Assembly: GCA_947471745.1 (NCBI GenBank)
Contig: CANJKZ010001018.1
Coordinates: 1,544,001 to 1,608,000 of the forward strand
DNA: 64,000 bases
Direction of reading: 5' to 3'
Source: Closterium sp. Naga37s-1
Lineage: Eukaryota > Streptophyta > Zygnematophyceae > Desmidiales > Closteriaceae
The position numbers and the translations under genes are program-made. Positions 11,640-22,200 of the stretch are shown here, piece after piece. Under the pieces are notes generated by a model. The model saw only the letters and a program-made list of their open reading frames with translations, searched no databases and was not told the DNA's origin. Each line of letters begins with the position of its first letter. Position 1 is the stretch's first letter.

Positions 11640-12615
11640 GGAAGGGAATTAGGGGGACTAGGGGAGGGGATGAGGAGGAGGGGGGCAGGAGGGGATGTGG
11701 TCAGAGTGCGGTTATGAGGAGGAGAGAGGAGGTGAGGAGGGGATGGTGGCACGAGTAGCAGGCTATCACAGCAGGGCAGCAGCAGAGCGGCTGAGCAGTA
11801 GAGCAGCAAGTACGTAATAGCAGAGCAGTAGAGAAGCAGGGCGGCAGGGCAGCAGAGGAGTATTAGCAGCAGCAGGAGCAGCCGGTAGAGATGTTTGGGC
11901 AGCACACAGGGTGGGGCAATCAGCAACAGCAGCACGTGTTCCTGTCGTTATTGTGATGTCTAAATAGCAGCAGGGCAGCAGGGCAGCATAGCAGCAGGCC
12001 AGCAGCAGGAGCAGCAGCTGGGGATGTCTGAAGCAGCACACAGGGCGGGGCAATCAGCAACAGCAGCAGCAGCAGCACGTGTACCCAGTCTCAAGCCCTT
12101 TGGTTTTTGTGCTCCATCATTTTTTTCCAGCCGTTTCACCATCTCGGCTGGTGGTACCGGATAGCACCGCGTTGCACCGTTCACATGCAAAGGACTTTGG
12201 AGACGTCTCAGAAGTGCGTCATTTGTTTCCAGCCGTTTCACCATCTCCGCTGGTGGGACCGACTGGGTAGCACCGCGTTGCACCAGCTCAGCTTCTGCAG
12301 CAGTTGCGTTGCAATGTTTGATCCCCTCTCTCATGGTCCTAGAGGGGGCCCATACTCATACTCCAGCTGTGTTGTTCCAAGGGTAGGGCTACAATAGTAT
12401 AAAGCTGGGACTAGACTAGATCCCATCCTTAGTAACGGGAATGCATTGCAATTTGAATAACCAGTGCTGCGAACATCTGTTGTCCCAGCTAGCTAACAGA
12501 ATAAGGTAGGAAAATGATTTCCTCCATAACACAAATCCAGTTTCCAATTAGGATAATGTTCTGGAGTCTGGACAGGATACGTTCTGATATGCCTTGCTGA
12601 GCAAGCACTCTGCTT
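11640..12615. other. convergent intergenic region with repeats
   Basis: A CAG-rich stretch repeats (a 40-bp block with CACACAGGG.GGGGCAATCAGC at 11904 and 12033). A duplicated segment containing CAGCCGTTTCACCATCTC (period 102 bp, 12116-12180 and 12217-12285) is separated by the palindrome at 12194-12215. No gene seen; this is the shared 3' side of GRAS and ETFA. Confidence 0.6.
12194..12215. repeat. junction palindrome (centre ACGT)
   Basis: CTTTGGAGACGTCTCAGAAG between two copies of CAGCCGTTTCACCATCTC (period 102). Confidence 0.9.
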
Positions 12616-15600
12616 TTAGGCCTTAGCAGGAGGAACTTTCTCGAGGAGCTCGGGCAGCACTTGAAACAAATCTCCCACCAGCCCGTAATCTGCGACCTGG
12701 AAGATCGGAGCATCTGCATCCTTGTTAACGGCCACGATCGTTTTGGAATCTTTCATGCCCGCCAGGTGTTGAATCGCGCCCGAAATCCCAAAAGCCATGT
12801 ACAGGTCTGGTGCGACGATTTTTCCGGTCTGCCCGACTTGCAGGTCGTTGGCTACGTAGCCTGCATCCACAGCTGCCCGGGAGGCACCCACTGGCAAGAA
12901 GTACAAAAAAAGTGTGGGAAAGGAGTACAGCAAGAGAGGGGAAGAGTACAGTTATGGAGAATGTAGTTTTGTTATTTCACCCACCGGGCGGGCACCAGGC
13001 ACACACCAGGCATCGGAGGGAAGAATTACTCCCAACCCAACTGACTGGCATACCGTAATCGAATCCATGTGTTTGGCATTTCATTCACTCTGGTTTTTGC
13101 TTACCTGCCCCTCCCAGTTTGTCCACCGGCTTCTCCAGTAGCTAGCTTGAACTTTTCTTTGCTCCCTGCTTGCTTACACCATGCCCAGTCCAGCTTGTAT
13201 ACTTCTTACTCAGTCCAGCATTTGATTCCAGCCCTCACCTGCCCCTCCCAGTTTGTCTGCTAGTTGCTCCAGAAGCTTAAAGTTTTCTTCGCTCCTTGCT
13301 TGCTTACACCATGCCCAGTCCAGCTTGTATACTTCTTACTTACTCCAGCATTTGATTAAAACCCTCACCTGCCCCCCCCAGTTTGTCTGCTAGTTGCTCC
13401 AGCAGCTTGAAGTTTTCTTCGCTCTTTAGCCCCCGCCCGCCTGCAATTACAACTTTTGAGCTGCCCAGGTCCGGCCGGTCAGCTGCCCGCAACTCCTGCC
13501 CGACCCAGGACGAATTTTCGGCTGCGGGGGCTGGGAACATGGGGAAGAAGGGGGCAAGAAGGGGGCAAGAAGGGGGCAAGAAGGGGGCAAGAAGGGGGCA
13601 AGAAGGGGGGCAAGAAGGGGGCAAGAAGGGGGGCAGGAAGGGGGGCAGGAAGGGGTAAAGAAGGGAAGGAGAAGGGCAGAAGAAGGTTTATTGCAGAAAA
13701 ACGGCTCGCTTTGAGGCACCTAAAACAATCCGCTGGGGGGGCTGGGATTATGGAGGGAGGAAGAGGGGAAGAAAGGGGGAAGAACGGGGGAAGAACAGGG
13801 GAAGAAGGGGGGAAGTAGGGGGAAAAGGGGAGGAAAAAGGGAGGAGAAGAACGGGAAGAAAGGGAGGGGAAGAAAGAGGAGAGGGAGGCGGAGGCAGGGA
13901 AGGAGGTGGTGGGGAGCCGGGACAGAGAGGGGATGGGCATTGGGATGGAGGCAGAGGGGATGAGGCAACGAACTGTGTCTAACTAGAAAGAACTTATATG
14001 AGGCAACAAAAGAGCGTGATAAAAACAGTGTTTTGAGGTACGTCTCAAAACACTGCTTTTATGTCTTGGGGGCAGAGCGGGACGGAGAGGAGGAGGAGGA
14101 GGAGGCAGGAGGGAAGGAGGTGGCGTGGAGTGCACTGTGAGCAGCGTTGGGATGGCAGAGGAAGGGGGTGGAGCAGCGCACAGTGTCTGGCTAGAGCGTA
14201 CCTTGGAAGTCAAACGGCGTGGTCTTGGGAGCAGAGGCGGCTGAGGAGGAGGAGGCAGGGAAGGAGGTGGCGCGGACTGTGAGGAGTGTTGGGGTGGTGG
14301 GAGAGGGGGTGGAGCAGCGCACAGTGTCAGTCTAGAGCGTAGCTTGGAAGTCAAAAGGCGTGCTCTTGGGAGCCGTGGAGGATTCAGAGGAGGAGGAGGC
14401 AGGGAAGGAGGTGGCGCGGACTGTGAGGAGTGTTGGGACGGCAGGGGAGGGGGTGGAACAAGCACAGTACAGTGCAGACAGCTCACCGGAAGAGGCAGAT
14501 AGATAGTACCTTGGAGTGCGAGGAGAGGGGAAAATAGTACCTTGGAAGTCGAAAGGCGTGGTCTTGGGAGCAGTGGAGGATTCAGAGGAGGAGGCGGAGG
14601 AGGAGGCAGGGAAGGAGGTGGCGCGGACTGTGAGGAGCGTTGGGACGGCGGGGGAGGGGGTGGAGCAGCGCACAGTGGCTAGAGCGTTCCCTGCATAGAT
14701 TGGACTGGGGGGGAAAGGAAGGGCGGGGGGAGCAGCACGGAAGACGGAACAAGGGAGGGTGGAGGGGGAGGGGAGGGGGATCAGGGGAGGGAAAAAAGGT
14801 GTGGAGTAGGGCACTGTGGCTAGAGTTTCCAGCGTAGAATGGGCTGGGAGGGAAAGGGGCACGCAAGCACGCACACACACAAGCGCGCACGCACGCACGT
14901 GTACGTCCCTGTGCGTGCGTGTGTGCGTGCTTGTGAGCAGGAAAGCATGTGAGCACGTGGGAAGAAGGGAAAGCGGGGTAAAGGGGAGAATGAAGGTGTG
15001 GAGTAGGGCACCGTGGCTAGAGCGTCTCCAGCGTAGAGTAGAATGGGCTTCGGGGGAAAGGGGCGGGGCGGAGGAGAACGCACTCGCACACACACAAGCA
15101 CGCAAGCACACATGCACACACACGAGCACGCACGCACACACACACACAAGCACGCAAGCACACACACACGAGCACGCACGCAAGAACACACTCACATCCC
15201 TCTGAACTCGCTCCAAACGCTTACTTAGTAGCACCCCTCCCTCCCATCCCCTCTCAATACCTCTCCCCTCCCAGGCTCCCCTCCCCTCCCCTCTCCCCTC
15301 TCCTGTCTTCCCCGCCCCCATCCTCACCGCACAAAGGTCGTCTCATCCACGATTTCAACCACGTCAGACACCATCGCAGCGTCCAATAGCGCGGCGACAC
15401 GTGGCAGCACGTTACGGGAGAAGGTGGACGAGGCGGCAAGGACGTGCGAGAACGACCGCTGGGCGGCGAGGTTTGTCAGTAGCGCCGCCAGGGGCTCGGG
15501 CAGGGCGTGGTCCAGGGCGGGACTCTCTGTTGTAATCACCTGAGAAGATGACAACAAGGGAGCGAGGTGGGGATGGGGTACGTACCTTTTGGACCAAAGA

Positions 15601-16997
15601 GCCTGTATTATTTTGAGGGCATGGTTTTCATTGGGGACATAGTTTCCGATCTGCTTTCTGCTGTCAGGTCAGGTCAGGTGGTCTAATTTAAAGCGTAACC
15701 AGTCTTCTGATCGGACATACTTTTCCGCAATCAGAAGACTGTTGGTGACGCTTTAGATTAGACTGTAGTTGGGCTTTAAAGGACTGCGCCAGAGATCAGC
15801 ACGAGCTTCTTCTTTCTGCGGGGATATAGTTTTCGCCGTTTTTTCACATGTTTGTTTGTTTGTTTGTTTTAATTCTTGTCGGAGTCTCTAAACTGAAAGC
15901 GTTCAAAAGACGGAATTCTCAGGCCACCCACCCACCTCATCCACCCCTTCGATCTTTGCCACAGCAGCTGCCACGTCAGCAACTGCCTCGCCACTCCCCG
16001 CCACCAGCACAGCCACGGGTCCGCCCAGTTTCCGCGCAGCCGCCACCGCGGAGAGCGTGGGCGGCTTCAGGGCCGCGGCGGAGCCCCCCGCGCCCCTCCC
16101 CGTGTGCTCCGCCACCACCAGCGTGCCGGCCTGTATGGGGAAGAGAGGGGGGAAGGGGAGTAGGTAAGGGGAGGCACAGCGGGTGGGGAGAGCGTGGGCG
16201 GCTTCAGGGCCGCGGCGGAGACCCCCGCGCCCCTCCCTGTGTGCTCCGCCACCACTAGCGTGCTGGCCTGCAGGGGACGGGGAAAGGGGGATAGAGGGGG
16301 GCATAGGCGGGTAAGGAGAGCGTGGGCGGCTTCAGGGCCGCGGCGGAGTCCCCCGCGTCCCTCCCCGTGTGCTCCGCCAGTACCAGCGTGCTGGCCTGTA
16401 GAGGACGGGAGAAAGAAGGGAAAGGGGGAAAAGGGGGAAGTGTGAAACCGGGGGAAACGGGAGCCGCGAAGGGCGGGGAGCGGTGGGGCAGAGAATCGGC
16501 GGGCCAGGCGGGGATTAAGGGGGTTGGGCTGTGGGTGCTAAGAAAACACGCCGAGAACGGGGAACGCGGCTTTGAGTGAAGCGCCTGAGAAACAGGCGGC
16601 AGGGAGTGGGCTTTGACGTGGCGGCGACGTTGTTACCGCGTGAGGGAGAACAACGAGTGAACCAACAATTAATGAAGCTGTGTAAGCGCATGGGAAACAA
16701 AAAAAAAAAAGCGCAGGTAGCGGGAGTGCAGACACTAAAGTTCGGCCATAGCGGCGTGCTCATCGGAAAACGTACATATTGCGAAAAAAGCTTACAATAA
16801 CGCGTTCCGCCAGAATGCGGTCTAACGCCGAAAGCGTCTACTATGTGACTAACCCATCGAAGCGCGAGGACATTGAGGAGACTGCGTGGATGCGCGGCAA
16901 ACCCGCTCTGGAACGACCCGGCAGCGCGATTTGCGGCGACGGACGCGCCGCTACTCCGCCTAAAATCGCCCGCGACGCGACGCAGAAGCGTGGTCAT
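12616..16997 (-). CDS. ETFA: electron-transfer flavoprotein alpha subunit, mitochondrial
   Basis: Exons (minus strand): 16997-16854, 16130-about 15932, 15526-15328, 14704-14541, 13521-13369, 12890-12616. Their sum is 1134 nt, one frame of 377 aa, close to plant ETFA. Exon 1 is an Arg/Ser-rich mitochondrial presequence ending LNVLALRW. Exon 2 gives LVVAEHTG and [10 protein letters not shown]; exon 3 [13 protein letters not shown]; exon 4 [11 protein letters not shown] and [12 protein letters not shown]; exon 5 [15 protein letters not shown]. Exon 6 is the FAD-binding C-terminus: [37 protein letters not shown] and [12 protein letters not shown]. The family passes electrons from matrix dehydrogenases to ETF-ubiquinone oxidoreductase. 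Introns contain several extra exon copies. Where copies exist I chose those with intact splice signals and matching phase, so alternatives are possible for exons 2 and 4. Confidence 0.9.
13098..13380 (-). repeat. three copies of the 3' end of ETFA exon 5
   Basis: The last codons ([14 protein letters not shown]) with the following donor and intron start recur at about 13102-13165, 13232-13290 and 13366-13420 (the real one), period about 132 bp. Copied intron DNA includes CACCATGCCCAGTCCAGC. Confidence 0.75.
13545..13655. repeat. G-rich minisatellite
   Basis: Tandem GAAGGGGGCAA units of 11-13 bp lie just upstream (minus strand) of ETFA exon 5. Confidence 0.9.
14021..14060. repeat. long hairpin around a junction-type palindrome
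   Basis: Arms AAAACAGTGTTTTGAG and CTCAAAACACTGCTTTT flank the loop GTACGT. The inner part matches the dispersed palindrome family; the outer arms extend it. Confidence 0.8.
14055..15050 (-). repeat. multiple copies of ETFA exon 4
   Basis: The second half of exon 4 ([20 protein letters not shown]) is present at about 14541-14685, 14350-14470, 14205-14325 and 14055-14195. Its first half (YAGNALATV plus a different tail, PYSTP) recurs at about 14815-14850 and 15010-15050. One duplicate (14205-14325) keeps a GTACGC donor; another has lost it. Confidence 0.8.
14865..15190. repeat. CA/GT-rich microsatellite tracts
   Basis: ACGCACGCAC and ACACACACAAGC type runs occur twice in the ETFA intron, each next to a duplicate of exon 4's start, so they were copied with it. 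Confidence 0.9.
15681..15764. repeat. foldback inverted repeat
   Basis: Arms of about 30 bp (15681-15711, containing GTCTAATTTAAAGCG and AGTCTTCTGAT; 15729-15764 the reverse complement with few mismatches) surround a ~17-bp spacer in an ETFA intron. It could be a MITE-like foldback. Confidence 0.75.
15932..16400 (-). repeat. three copies of the start of ETFA exon 2
   Basis: The acceptor plus 80 nt coding [22 protein letters not shown] is found at about 16320-16400, 16192-16271 and 16049-16130. Only the last runs on into the rest of the exon; the other two are cut at the same place, after the codons for PTLS. Confidence 0.85.
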
Positions 16998-17735
16998 CTC
17001 TCGCTGGCAGCGGAGGGGGGACGGCGGAGGGCGGAGGGCGGATAGTGGAAGGCGGAGGGCGAAGTGCGGCGGACAACGGAAGGCGGAGAGCGGAGAGTGG
17101 AAGGCGGAGGGCGGAGAGTGGAAGGCGGAGACCGGTGAGCGGACTGATGGACTGGAGGGCGGAAATGGTTGGTTGAATGCGCGGATTAGTAGGCTAATTA
17201 GCGGGGTTGACGTGCGGGAGATGCGGCAGCTGGTCCGCGCGCTGCTATGAGCTGGTCTGTACTGCAACTCCTTGATACTGAATTACGCTTGCTGTGCTGC
17301 TAAGAGCTACCACACTGCAATCCTGGATACTGTAGTGTATCACTTTGGCTCTCCTGCTGCTGGTTCTTGTTCCCTTTCCTGCTGCTGATGAGTCAGCGCC
17401 ACGTGGTTTCTAACAGCGTCGCGCTGTAAAGTTTTCGGCTGCCGCGAGTGACAGTGGCGGTTTGTGTGCTGCTCAGCACTTGCTGGCGAAAATGGCGAAG
17501 CTTTTGAAGACCACTGAGTGAGCGCGAAAAGGAAGGCCAGAAGCACTTCGCAGTCATCCCGAACTAGCACTTCTGTCAACAAACGTCGCTGTCGAATCTC
17601 CATTCAAGCTTACCGTTGTAAAGTCTTGGAGAAATAAGGCAGGTGTGTCGAAACAGAGTAAGCTTGTATGGAGTATTAATACCACTCAAGACTGCACTGC
17701 AACGTAGCTAACTGACGACAGTGCGCGAAGCGAGA
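16998..17735. other. ETFA upstream region
   Basis: This lies between the ETFA start and the retroelement. It contains a purine-rich GGCGGAGGGCG short repeat (17020-17140). No gene recognised. Before insertion it was continuous with 22983-23448, making a divergent ETFA/GST promoter of about 1.2 kb. Confidence 0.5.
17731..17735. repeat. target-site duplication, left
   Basis: CGAGA directly before the left LTR is identical to 22978-22982 after the right LTR. Confidence 0.95.
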
Positions 17736-18010
17736 TGTAAGGAATTTTCCCGAATTCCTTATCGGGGTTGACTGCTACGCGTACAGCCCGATTTTCGGAC
17801 TTTGCACGTTCGGCCGATTTCAACGCTGCCGAGGCTCCTCGCCTTCGGCATTTCCCATCGCCAAACCTGCACCCCAACCTCGCTCATCCGAGGTTTCCTC
17901 CTAGCTAGGCTAGCTCCTACATTAGTCTGTGCCTTCATTGTATTCTCAGTTCAGTTAATCACATTCTCGTTATTCGTTTACCTGCGCACTCTCTTTTACA
18001 ACTCATAACA
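17736..18010 (+). repeat. left LTR
   Basis: Starts TGTAAGG, ends CATAACA (TG..CA). It contains the imperfect palindrome AAGGAATTTTCCCGAATTCC near its start and CTAGCTAGGCTAGC in the middle. Confidence 0.97.
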
Positions 18011-18012
18011 CC

Positions 18013-18024
18013 TGGTATCAGAGT
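18013..18024 (+). other. primer binding site (initiator tRNA-Met)
   Basis: TGGTATCAGAGT, two bases after the LTR, matches the classical plant retroelement site complementary to the 3' end of tRNA-iMet. Confidence 0.9.
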
Positions 18025-18212
18025 TACTTTTCTAGTTCACCCCGCTTTTCCGAGGGTAGTTTGGTGGCAGGAGGGTGTGGTTGGTTTAGTGACTACACGA
18101 CGGTTGGTTGCAGGGATTGTTAATTCAATCCTGCCCGACTTCGATAGTTCGTGTTTTCACTTGCCTGGAGGCCACGGGTACCCGACTGCCCACCAGACGT
18201 AGCGCTAGGCAC

Positions 18213-19256
18213 ATGGATCAGGAGGAAGTCAACAAGATGATGGCACAAGTGGCAGAAATGCAGGCAAGCATGAGGACATTAATGGCGGAAGTGACAACGC
18301 TGCGAGAGGAAAACGCCGAGCTACGCCAGACGCGAGGTGAAGCGCGTCAGGAGTCGCCTGTGGACGAAGGCGAGGGCAACAGTCAAGCGATGAGCAATCC
18401 GCTGGATGCGCTCACACGTGACTTCGAAGAAGAGGACAGGCAGCGAGCGGCAGCAGCGCTAGTTGCAGTAACGACGATCAAGATCAAGCCCGTTAACCCA
18501 CCCCCGTTTAATCCTACGGACAAGACGGTAACAGTAAAAGGGTGGCTGTTCGGGGTCGAGGTCTTCTTCACTGCAGCGGGAGTTAACGACGATGCCACGC
18601 GTATTAATTACGCGGTTTCGCTTCTTCGAGGTGCAGCGCTTGAATGGTGGCGCCGAACCTTGGAAACAGGGACGCCGACAGGTGTGACACATGCGACAGA
18701 CGGGACCTCTACAGTGGTTAATCAAGTGGCAGAACCGATCTTCGGTGTGACCAAGATACGCACGTGGAAGGAGTGGGGCGCAGCCTTACGAGATCGCTTC
18801 GAGCACGTATCCGCCTCGGAGCAAGCTCGCATGAAGCTGCGTGCATGGTCGCAGATGGCCTCTGTCCAAGACTACACGGCGTCATTTATGGGCTTCGCCG
18901 ACCAAATTGATGACATGTCGGAAGCAGAGCGGTTGGATAAGTACGTCAGCGGCCTTAAATACGAAATACAGTTTGAGGTTCGCAGGGGCCGCCCGACATC
19001 GTTTCTCGAAGCAGTACGGCTGGCGGAGTCAACTGATGCGCTGATGCAGTACGCGAGAGCAGCTTCCAGGGATGGGAGAAGCTTTCGTGGCCAGACCCAT
19101 CGGGCCACGATCAACGCCGTCCATACACCCGACCGACCTCCTAAGGGGCCGTGTTTTCGGTGTGGGAAGACGGGTCACTACATGAGAGACTGCCACGAGA
19201 AAACGCCACTGACGGGGAACGACAGGAAGGAGCAGGGAAATGGGAAGAGTCAGTAA
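18213..19256 (+). CDS. gag: retrotransposon Gag
   Basis: 347 aa from the first good ATG (MDQEEVNKMMAQ). An N-terminal coiled coil (about 1-45) is followed by the retrotransposon capsid region, with W.W...L...F and the segment AEAERLDKYVSGL. It ends in one CCHC zinc knuckle, CFRCGKTGHYMRDC (from residue 314). The product packages element RNA in virus-like particles. It overlaps pol, which lies in the -1 frame, by about 100 nt. Confidence 0.95.
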   Translation: MDQEEVNKMMAQVAEMQASMRTLMAEVTTLREENAELRQTRGEARQESPVDEGEGNSQAMSNPLDALTRDFEEEDRQRAAAALVAVTTIKIKPVNPPPFNPTDKTVTVKGWLFGVEVFFTAAGVNDDATRINYAVSLLRGAALEWWRRTLETGTPTGVTHATDGTSTVVNQVAEPIFGVTKIRTWKEWGAALRDRFEHVSASEQARMKLRAWSQMASVQDYTASFMGFADQIDDMSEAERLDKYVSGLKYEIQFEVRRGRPTSFLEAVRLAESTDALMQYARAASRDGRSFRGQTHRATINAVHTPDRPPKGPCFRCGKTGHYMRDCHEKTPLTGNDRKEQGNGKSQ

Positions 19257-22200
19257 TTAGCGGGCCCTTTACTGACTGTGCTCCGTCGCCCGAACACCAC
19301 CATCCCCACCGAGTCGTGGTTCCGATTCATGCAATCGATCGCACTCGGCCGAATAACGGGGATACACATGTGGATCACCCTGTGCTGGTCGCTGGCAAGG
19401 TGTTAAAAAATAACTTGAAAATTTTCGTCGATGGAGGGGCCAGCCATAGCCTCTTCAATCTGGCGAGCGCAAAAAAATGCAAGCTGCAACTTGACAGGTG
19501 TCTGCCCGAAATCGACGCTCGCCTCGTGGATGGGACGCCTCTGGCGATAACGGAAGAAACACGGACGGTCAGGATCGAATGCGGCGACGATTTCGGCTTC
19601 AGCATGAAGTTTCTCGCGACAACATTGGACGGCTGCGACGTACTGCTCGGACGTGATTGGCTGCGACGACACAACCCCGTCATCGACTGGACAACGGGAT
19701 CGTGCAGCATCAACAAGCACGAGGGGCTAATTAAGTTGCCTGCATGGACACCTGACTACATCCAAGCCCCGTGCGTCAAAGCTATCACTATAGCTCGCCA
19801 CTTCAACAAGGGCGCGCAGCTGTTCGCTGTTTGCTTACGCGAGTTGGCGGTTGACACCGACGGAAAAGACATCGAGAAGCTGTGTGCAGCTGTACCACCG
19901 GATTTAGCAGAGCTGATTCGGAGGTACTCGGACATTTTCCCCGACGATCTGCCACCTGGACTGCCACCTGAGAGACCTGAGGACCACAAAATACAGCTGG
20001 AACCTGGCGCGCAGCCGACTGTTCGGACACAGTGGCGGTTGACCCAGCCGGAACTCGAGGAGCTGCGAAGTCAAATTGACGCACTGTTGGAGAAAGGGTT
20101 CATTCGGGCCAGCACATCTCCCTTCGCAGCACCGATCTTGTTCACTCCGAAGAAGGACGGCGGGCTTCGCATGTGCATCGACTATCGTGCGTTGAACCGG
20201 GTCACCATCAAGTCTCGCTATCCAATCCCACGCACCGACGACCTCCTCGACCAACTTCGCGGCGCTCGCTATTTCTTGAAGATTGACTTACGTGGCGGTT
20301 ACCACCAGATTCGAGTCTTCGCCGACGACTGTCACAAGACTGCGTTTCGCACACGCTACGGGAGTTACGAATTTACAGTGATGCCTTTCGGCCTCACGAA
20401 CGCGCCTTCGACATTTCAACTCACCATGAACAGGGTTTTTCGGGATCTCCTAGACCGCTGCGTCATCGTCTACTTGGACGATATCCTGATATTTAGCAAG
20501 ACACGGGAACAACACCTCCGCGACCTGGATGCAGTGTTTAAGCGACTGCAGGAGAACCGACTCATCACCAAGGGCTCTAAGTGCGAGTTTTTTAAGCAGG
20601 AGTTGGAGTTTTTGGGACACGTCATCTCGCGCGAAGGCATTAAAATCGACCCGGCGAAAATCAAGACCATCCAGGAGTGGAAGTCCCCGACGAATGTCAC
20701 GGAACTCCAGAGTTTTCTCGGATTCGTGAATTACGTCAGGCGATTTATCCCGAATATGGCGGGGATAACCGGCCCGCTGACCGACCTGCTGCACAAGGAC
20801 AAGAATTTTGTGTGGGGGGAGGAGGCAGAAGCGGCTTTCCAGGAACTCAAGAATTTTCTGGTTTCCCCTCCTGTGCTGCGCATCGCCGACCCATCGAAGC
20901 CGTTCGAAGTCGTAACCGACGCCTCAGATTTCGCCATCGGAGCTGTGCTTCTCCAAGACTTCGGGAATGGATTGCAGCCGATCGCCTACGAGTCACGCAA
21001 GCTGCAGGCAGCCGAACGCAACTACCCGATTCACGACAAGGAGATGCTCGCCATCATACACGCGTTCAAATTATGGCGATGCTACCTGGTGGGCGCCGAC
21101 GTCACTGTTCGCACAGACCATAAGTCCCTACAGTACCTGCGAGCCCAACCCAACCTCAACCCACGACAGATTCGGTGGCTGGATTTCATGGAGAGCCACT
21201 TCACCTACCGCATCACGTACAAAAAGGGGGCGAATAACATCGCCGACGCCCTGACCCGACCTACAGTACAATCCGCTGCAGTACTCATGACCCATTCGAA
21301 CCCGTTATTTACAGGACTATTCACCCACGGCTACACTACGGACCCATTCTTCACGACTGGAAATCATCAACAGGCCACGACGCAGAAAGGGGACTATTAC
21401 CTAAAAGCCAGAACCGACCGGATTTGGGTCCCCGCATACAGGCTGCTGCGTGAACTCCTTATCCAGGAGGTCCACGATTCGAACTTCTCCGGACACTTCG
21501 GGGTTGATAAAACCCAAAAATTACTGCACCGTCAATATTATTGGCCTGATTCCTCTAACGACGTGCAGCGATATGTGTCCTCATGCAGGGTGTGCCAAGC
21601 CATGAAATCGACACGTCAACGGCCAGCTGGGCTGCTGCAACCCCTCGAGCCACCCGAACGACCGTGGCAGCAAGTGACAATGGATTTTGTCACGGGAATG
21701 CCAGCTGCCCCGTGCCGAATGACAATCACAGCCGAAGAAACTGCGCGCCTCTTCATCTCAACGGTCGTGCGACTGCACGGCATCCCTTCGGCGATCATAA
21801 GCGACCGAGACCCGAAGTTCACATCAAAATTCTGGAAGGAGACGTGGGCGCAGTACGGCACGAAACTACAGTTCTCATCGGCATACCACCCACAGACGGA
21901 CGGTCAAACCGAGCGGACCAATCAGACCATGGAGCAGCTGATCAGGACCAACTGCCTCGACCCTACCCGCTGGGAAGAATCCCTCGCAATGTTGGAGTTC
22001 GCTTTCAACAACGCACCGTCCAGCACGACTAATCATTCCCCGTTTTTCCTGAATTACGGGATGGACCCAACGGTTCCTACAGCGACTTCCCTCGACAACC
22101 CGGTCCCGAGGTCACAAACATTTGTGACGGAATTACAGGAGGTCCGAGAAAAAGCCGCAGACGCAATTCGCAAGGCGAATATCACTTCCCGAAAATACAC

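Noticed and set aside
13700-13730. GCTTTGAGGCACCTAAAAC as another junction palindrome
   Set aside because: Too decayed, and I could not find clear flanking direct repeats.
17340-17603. 87-codon minus-strand frame upstream of ETFA
   Set aside because: No domain; may be 5' untranslated or random.
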